A stretch of DNA of 64,000 nucleotides from Fratercula arctica (lineage: Eukaryota > Chordata > Aves > Charadriiformes > Alcidae): positions 15,188,100 through 15,252,099 of the forward strand of contig CANTUZ010000025.1 in assembly GCA_947846985.1 (NCBI GenBank), in the 5' to 3' direction. A model generated the notes under the pieces. The model had not been told where the DNA came from. It searched no databases and saw only the letters and a list, made by a program, of their open reading frames with translations. The position numbers were made by a program, and so were the translations under genes. Shown here in pieces: positions 60,840 through 64,000 of this stretch (position 1 is the first letter of the stretch; every line of letters begins with the position of its first letter).

Positions 60840-61393
60840 TTGACTCGGAAATTTTTTGCTTGTATGGATACATGATTATTGCTTATGGTTCCCTGAAGGG
60901 TGGTCTTACGATTTGGCTCAGTGGCTAAAAGTGGGGGAGGAATTGCAAACGCGGGAGATGCTGCACTTGTCCTTGCCAGAGCCCTGCAAGGGGTTGCTGG
61001 AGGGGCACCACAAGCTCCCCCAAAGGAACCTCAGTCTTTTGAAATGACACCCCCAGTTGCAGACCCTTAGCCTAAATATGCTCAAATTCCCAATTCTGAA
61101 AAACATTACCAAAAACAGAATTCAGGAGGCAAAGAGCCAGAAGATCCCTTTGATCCTGGCCTAATAAATCCAGAGACTGAACCTGATTTATGTCCACCTT
61201 TAACCCTGATTAAAGCTATGGCTGCCTCTGCTACAACTGCGGAGGAGATTTTACAGCAACAGAGACGAAAGTCGTTATCGCGTTCCTCCATTATTAAGCC
61301 TCCTCCATTTGCGCCAGGTATCGCGTTTGTTCCTCCTTTTCAACCGCTTATGTGTGCGCAGCCAGAATCAGGGTATAGCAGTGTATTGTCAGA
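60840..61393 (+). pseudogene. gag: ERV-C gag-like block 2
   Basis: A second segment with a class II matrix-like motif, CLWFPEGWSYDLAQWLKVGE, then after a frame change a Pro-rich acidic stretch (DPFDPGLINPETEPDLCPP) and IKPPPFAPGIAFVPPF. Betaretroviral Gags have this matrix-then-acidic-proline order. Following block 1, it implies either duplication or recombination between two elements. Stops at several points make it non-functional. Confidence 0.5.
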
Positions 61394-62003
61394 ATGTCAG
61401 GGGAGAAGGACAGAGCCAGAGCGGACGCAAGAATAAAAGAGCTGTCTAATCGGCGGCTCTTTGAGCTGCTGAGAGCGCTACAGGCAGCGATTAAGCAACG
61501 TACTGCTCCATTTTGTGTCATCCACATTCGGAGTCACATGTGGGACCAAGGGTTAGGAGAAGGTAAAGCCCGAGCAGACAGATTGGTGACAGTGGCAGCC
61601 CCCCTGAGTGAATTCATCAAAGCCAGGGAATCACATGGCATGTTCCATCAAAATGCTAAGGGATTGCATCAACAGTTCAATGTCACTATGGATGAAGCCA
61701 GAGGAATCGTGCGTGCTTGTCCCACCTGTAGTCACCACGGCCCTGGGCTCGGTTTAGGCGTTAACCCGCGAGGATTGGGTCCTTGTGAGCTCTGGCAGAT
61801 GGATGTCACACACGTTCCCGAGTTTGGACGACTGAAATATGTACATGTTACTATTGATACTTATAGTGACTTTCTTTGGGCCACAGCTCAGGCTGGCGAG
61901 AGGGCCTTACATGTAATTAGGCATCTTACGAGTTGCTTTGCAGTCATGGGACTACCACGAGAAATTAAGACCGATAATGGACCTGCTTATACAAGTGAAA
62001 ACA
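61394..62003 (+). pseudogene. pol: ERV-C pol remnant: RNase H end and integrase N-half
   Basis: The open frame includes the last RNase H helix region (IHIRSHMWDQGLGEGKARAD) and the integrase zinc domain, with both His in HX3H (HGMFH) and both Cys in CPTC. The catalytic core holds the first Asp in LWQMDVTHV and the second in KTDNGPAYTS. The frame is cut right after that, so the catalytic Glu and C-terminal domain are missing. Sequence beyond about 62004 (a C-rich run, then unrelated codons) is not integrase. The 5' join to the gag block at about 61430 lacks protease and RT. About 36 codons at the start do not resemble integrase. Confidence 0.88.
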
Positions 62004-62994
62004 GCCGCCACCCCCCCCCTCCCCGCCCCAGCCATTTCCCTGAGATAGAAGTGGTGTTTTTTGTATGTCTGCTGTGTAAGTGTGTGTGGGTGCCAATTTA
62101 TGTCTGCTGATCAACATCTGTGCTACTGTTTGTTTGTTGCTGTGTGCAGTGTCGTTTGGTGACTCCGCTTGAGCAGGTGTTCTGCCCGGTGTGGTACTGT
62201 TCTCGTACGTGACTAGGGCTGACACTCTGTCAAGCGAAGAAGTTTGTACATACACAATGTTTAGATGTAAGGCGAGTGCACCCCAGGTAGATAGACCATG
62301 ATGGGCCATAGAACTGATGGAAGTCCTGAAATATTGGGGGCGTTTTCACCAGCCGACATGCTTACAGTCTCGGGAACAGCTTACCCATGCAGGGCGTATG
62401 ACTGGTTGTTTGTTGTTTGCCTATAAGATCATGGTTGATTGGGAAAAGGAGTTAAGCTAAAATTTATAGGATGCTCTGTAGGAAAATGAGAAACTTAAGG
62501 GTGAGCTCTTGTTGCAAGGCAGACTTTTATGTCAGCTGTAAGTGATGAGAGAAGAAAAAGGGAACAATTAGAAGGGAAATGTGCCGTCTTAGCACAAAAG
62601 TATGCCATACATGCTACAAGACAGCAGCAGAAAAAGAGAAATAAGACACCTGATTCAAGCAGTATTATAGAGATATGTTTTGGGTTTTTTTCCTATATGT
62701 ATATATGTTATTGCACGCCTTTGTAAATTACTCTGTGTTATACCCTGTGAGACTAAATGAACACCAGCAGAAGCAGTCTCTTGAGCAGGGGGGTGGAATA
62801 TGGGAAAGCAACGGAAGATCAGCAAGGAGGATTGTAAATACGCTCAAGGGACTCGCACCTGGGTGCTGGAAAACACATCTATCACACTAATTGTTATTCA
62901 GTTTTGGGTGCTTGCAAGAAAAACACTTAGATGACATCAGTCTGTAATGGACTCAGGGACACCTTATCTAGCTGCCTGAGAATCTTGGCCTGTT
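62004..62994 (+). other. ERV-C unassigned region with a broken helical frame
   Basis: Starts with a C-rich run (62009-62030). From about 62308 one frame reads on into MVDWEKEL, then through three closely spaced stops near 62458-62481 into a Leu/Glu/Lys-rich segment (ENEKLKGELLLQG). After a frame change it continues as DERRKREQLEGKCAVLAQKYA (about 62544-62606). The whole looks like a coiled-coil-forming protein in decay. I do not recognise it; it may be a viral accessory gene or a captured host fragment. The part from 62675 is AT-rich and featureless. Confidence 0.4.
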
Positions 62995-63588
62995 GTGGAA
63001 GAAGATCAAAGCCCAGTACCAGCAAGAACAGGGAGTCCGCATGCGCTCTTGCTAACAAGGACTCTTTCGATGCCAAGGATTCTTGATAACAAGGACTCTC
63101 TCACTGCCAGGGATAAATTTAGTAATGCTACTAGTACAGCTGTTTCTGAGTTATTGCTAGATGTAGATAGTATTCAACATGCAATGCTGCAAAACAGAGC
63201 TGCTATTGATTTTTTGCTTTTAGCTCACGGACACAGTTGTCAAGATTTTAGACTGTGTTGTATGAGTCTAAGTGACCACTCCAAATCCATCCATGCCCAG
63301 TTGCAAGAACTGCACCGACCGAGCCAGCAACTTGTGGAGACCACTGTGTGAAATCTCTTTGCTGGATGGACTTGGGGGTGGGGTTGGTTGAAGGAAATTA
63401 TTATCTGTGTGGAAGGAATCTGTCTGTCATGTTTAGTATGCTGTTTGCTATGTTTAATAAGCATTATACGATCAGTTGCAGATGTTGCTTTGCATCATAC
63501 CCTTGTACGAGTTATAGAATACTGTTGTGTCCCAACTATGGGCCACGGGGTGGCATGTGTAAGGGATAATAGAGGATGGTTCGAGTGA
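62980..63588 (+). pseudogene. env: ERV-C env TM remnant, alpharetrovirus-like
   Basis: The frame runs through [20 protein letters not shown] and [10 protein letters not shown] into C-x5-CC (CQDFRLCC), one residue shorter than the usual CX6CC. Then come a hydrophilic heptad-like segment, a TGA at 63349-63351, and in the same frame a Trp-rich, Gly-rich pre-anchor (GWTWGWGWLK) and a Cys-rich hydrophobic anchor (ICLSCLVCCLLCLISII). The layout matches the TM subunit of alpharetrovirus-type Env. SU, the cleavage site and the fusion region are absent. Confidence 0.82.
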
Positions 63589-64000
63589 GACACGACGGAG
63601 AATTACTAGTTGAACCAAACCCAGTATACAGGTTGGGAAAAAGGGACTCAGTACTGTTGCTGAAAAACTATATGTGTATCCATGAGACCCTAACTTTCAA
63701 AGAAGAAGATAACAAGGAGGGAGTACAAGGGAGTCAGGTATCAGACATCCGCAGTTAGCAAAGCTGGATCATGAGTCTGGTGAGGCTCGCTGCATGTGCT
63801 GGCCACGCATGCAGCGACCCTAGTCTGTACTTTTCCATTCAATCCGGGGCAGGATATAAGGGGGCTGTCTCGGATCGGAGAGAGGGGGTCAGACATGAGC
63901 GCACTTTGAAGATACAGGGGACGCCCTGAAGTGCTGTGTCTGCCCACCCCCCCTCCCTGGTAGGTTCCACGTTCATTAACCCCAACAGCTCAGAAAGCAT
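63589..64000 (+). other. Tail after ERV-C env: purine tract and possible LTR-like end
   Basis: A purine-rich stretch (GAAGAAGATAACAAGGAGGGAG) at about 63701-63722 could be a polypurine tract. Beyond it the sequence does not match the ERV-C 5' LTR. GATATAAGGGGGCTG near 63852 resembles a TATA box 25-30 bases upstream of a GC-rich start region, so this may be the U3/R part of a different LTR that runs out of the window. Confidence 0.35.

Larger units (their letters stand above)
59093..64000 (+). mobile_element. ERV-C: decayed, composite class II element (open at window end)
   Basis: 5' LTR and tRNA-Lys3-type PBS, then gag-like sequence with stops, a second gag-like block, an RNase H/integrase fragment cut before its last catalytic residue, an unassigned helical block and an alpharetrovirus-like TM remnant. 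Protease, RT and SU are missing. No copy of the 5' LTR is seen before base 64000. The last 400 bases may be a different LTR or flank. Class II is assigned from the integrase (HX3H, CX2C) and gag style. Confidence 0.8.

Noticed and set aside
1..64000. tRNA, rRNA, CRISPR or bacterial-type operon features
   Set aside because: None seen. The only tRNA-like matches are the three 18-nt retroviral primer-binding sites.

Overview
This looks like nuclear DNA of a bird. The evidence is several CR1 LINE fragments ending in the avian-type octamer tail (ATTCTGTG repeats), ERV-L-type LTRs with TGTCCTGGTT...AACCACGACA termini, and endogenous retroviruses (ERVs) of three classes. A passerine is plausible given the retroviral load, but that is inference. 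I found no host protein-coding gene, tRNA, rRNA or CRISPR array. The single-copy DNA is AT-rich and reads as intergenic or intronic.

Layout. 1-14190: non-coding DNA with two CR1 fragments (about 2009-2929 and 7579-8592). 14191-20462: ERV-A, a complete env-less class III (ERV-L/spuma-like) provirus. It has 336-bp LTRs, a tRNA-Lys1,2-type primer-binding site (PBS), one open gag, and a pol in the same frame broken by a single internal stop. It is flanked by a GCCGT target duplication. 20463-39650: non-coding DNA with three ERV-L-like solo LTRs, each with a matching 5-bp target duplication (22649-23408, 26886-27405, 30052-30697), old CR1 pieces and short tandem repeats.

40197-48153: a CR1 split by ERV-B (40608-47489), a class I (gammaretrovirus-like) provirus. 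Its two 479-bp LTRs look identical by eye, it has a 4-bp GCTT duplication and a tRNA-Pro PBS. It carries a leader made of about eight 47-bp repeats, a gag with a UAG readthrough-type junction, and a pol collapsed by an internal deletion that fuses RT to the integrase C-terminus. It also has an unrecognised 186-aa ORF with a zinc-ribbon-like Cys pattern and an open 646-aa env. 48154-59092: non-coding DNA with one CR1 (about 53845-54628). 59093-64000: ERV-C, a decayed class II element with a tRNA-Lys3-type PBS, two gag-like blocks, an RNase H/integrase fragment, an unassigned coiled-coil-like block and an alpharetrovirus-like env TM remnant. No 3' LTR matching its 5' LTR lies in the window.

How the parts relate. 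Each provirus is a separate insertion, so the window is a stratified record. The CR1s and diverged solo LTRs are older, ERV-A is intermediate (9 differences between its LTRs by eye), and ERV-B is recent and nested in an older CR1. The most unusual points are the multi-pass hydrophobic N-terminus of the ERV-A Gag, the 186-aa ORF between pol and env in ERV-B, the ERV-B Env with a CX7CC motif and no obvious N-terminal fusion peptide, and the composite structure of ERV-C.
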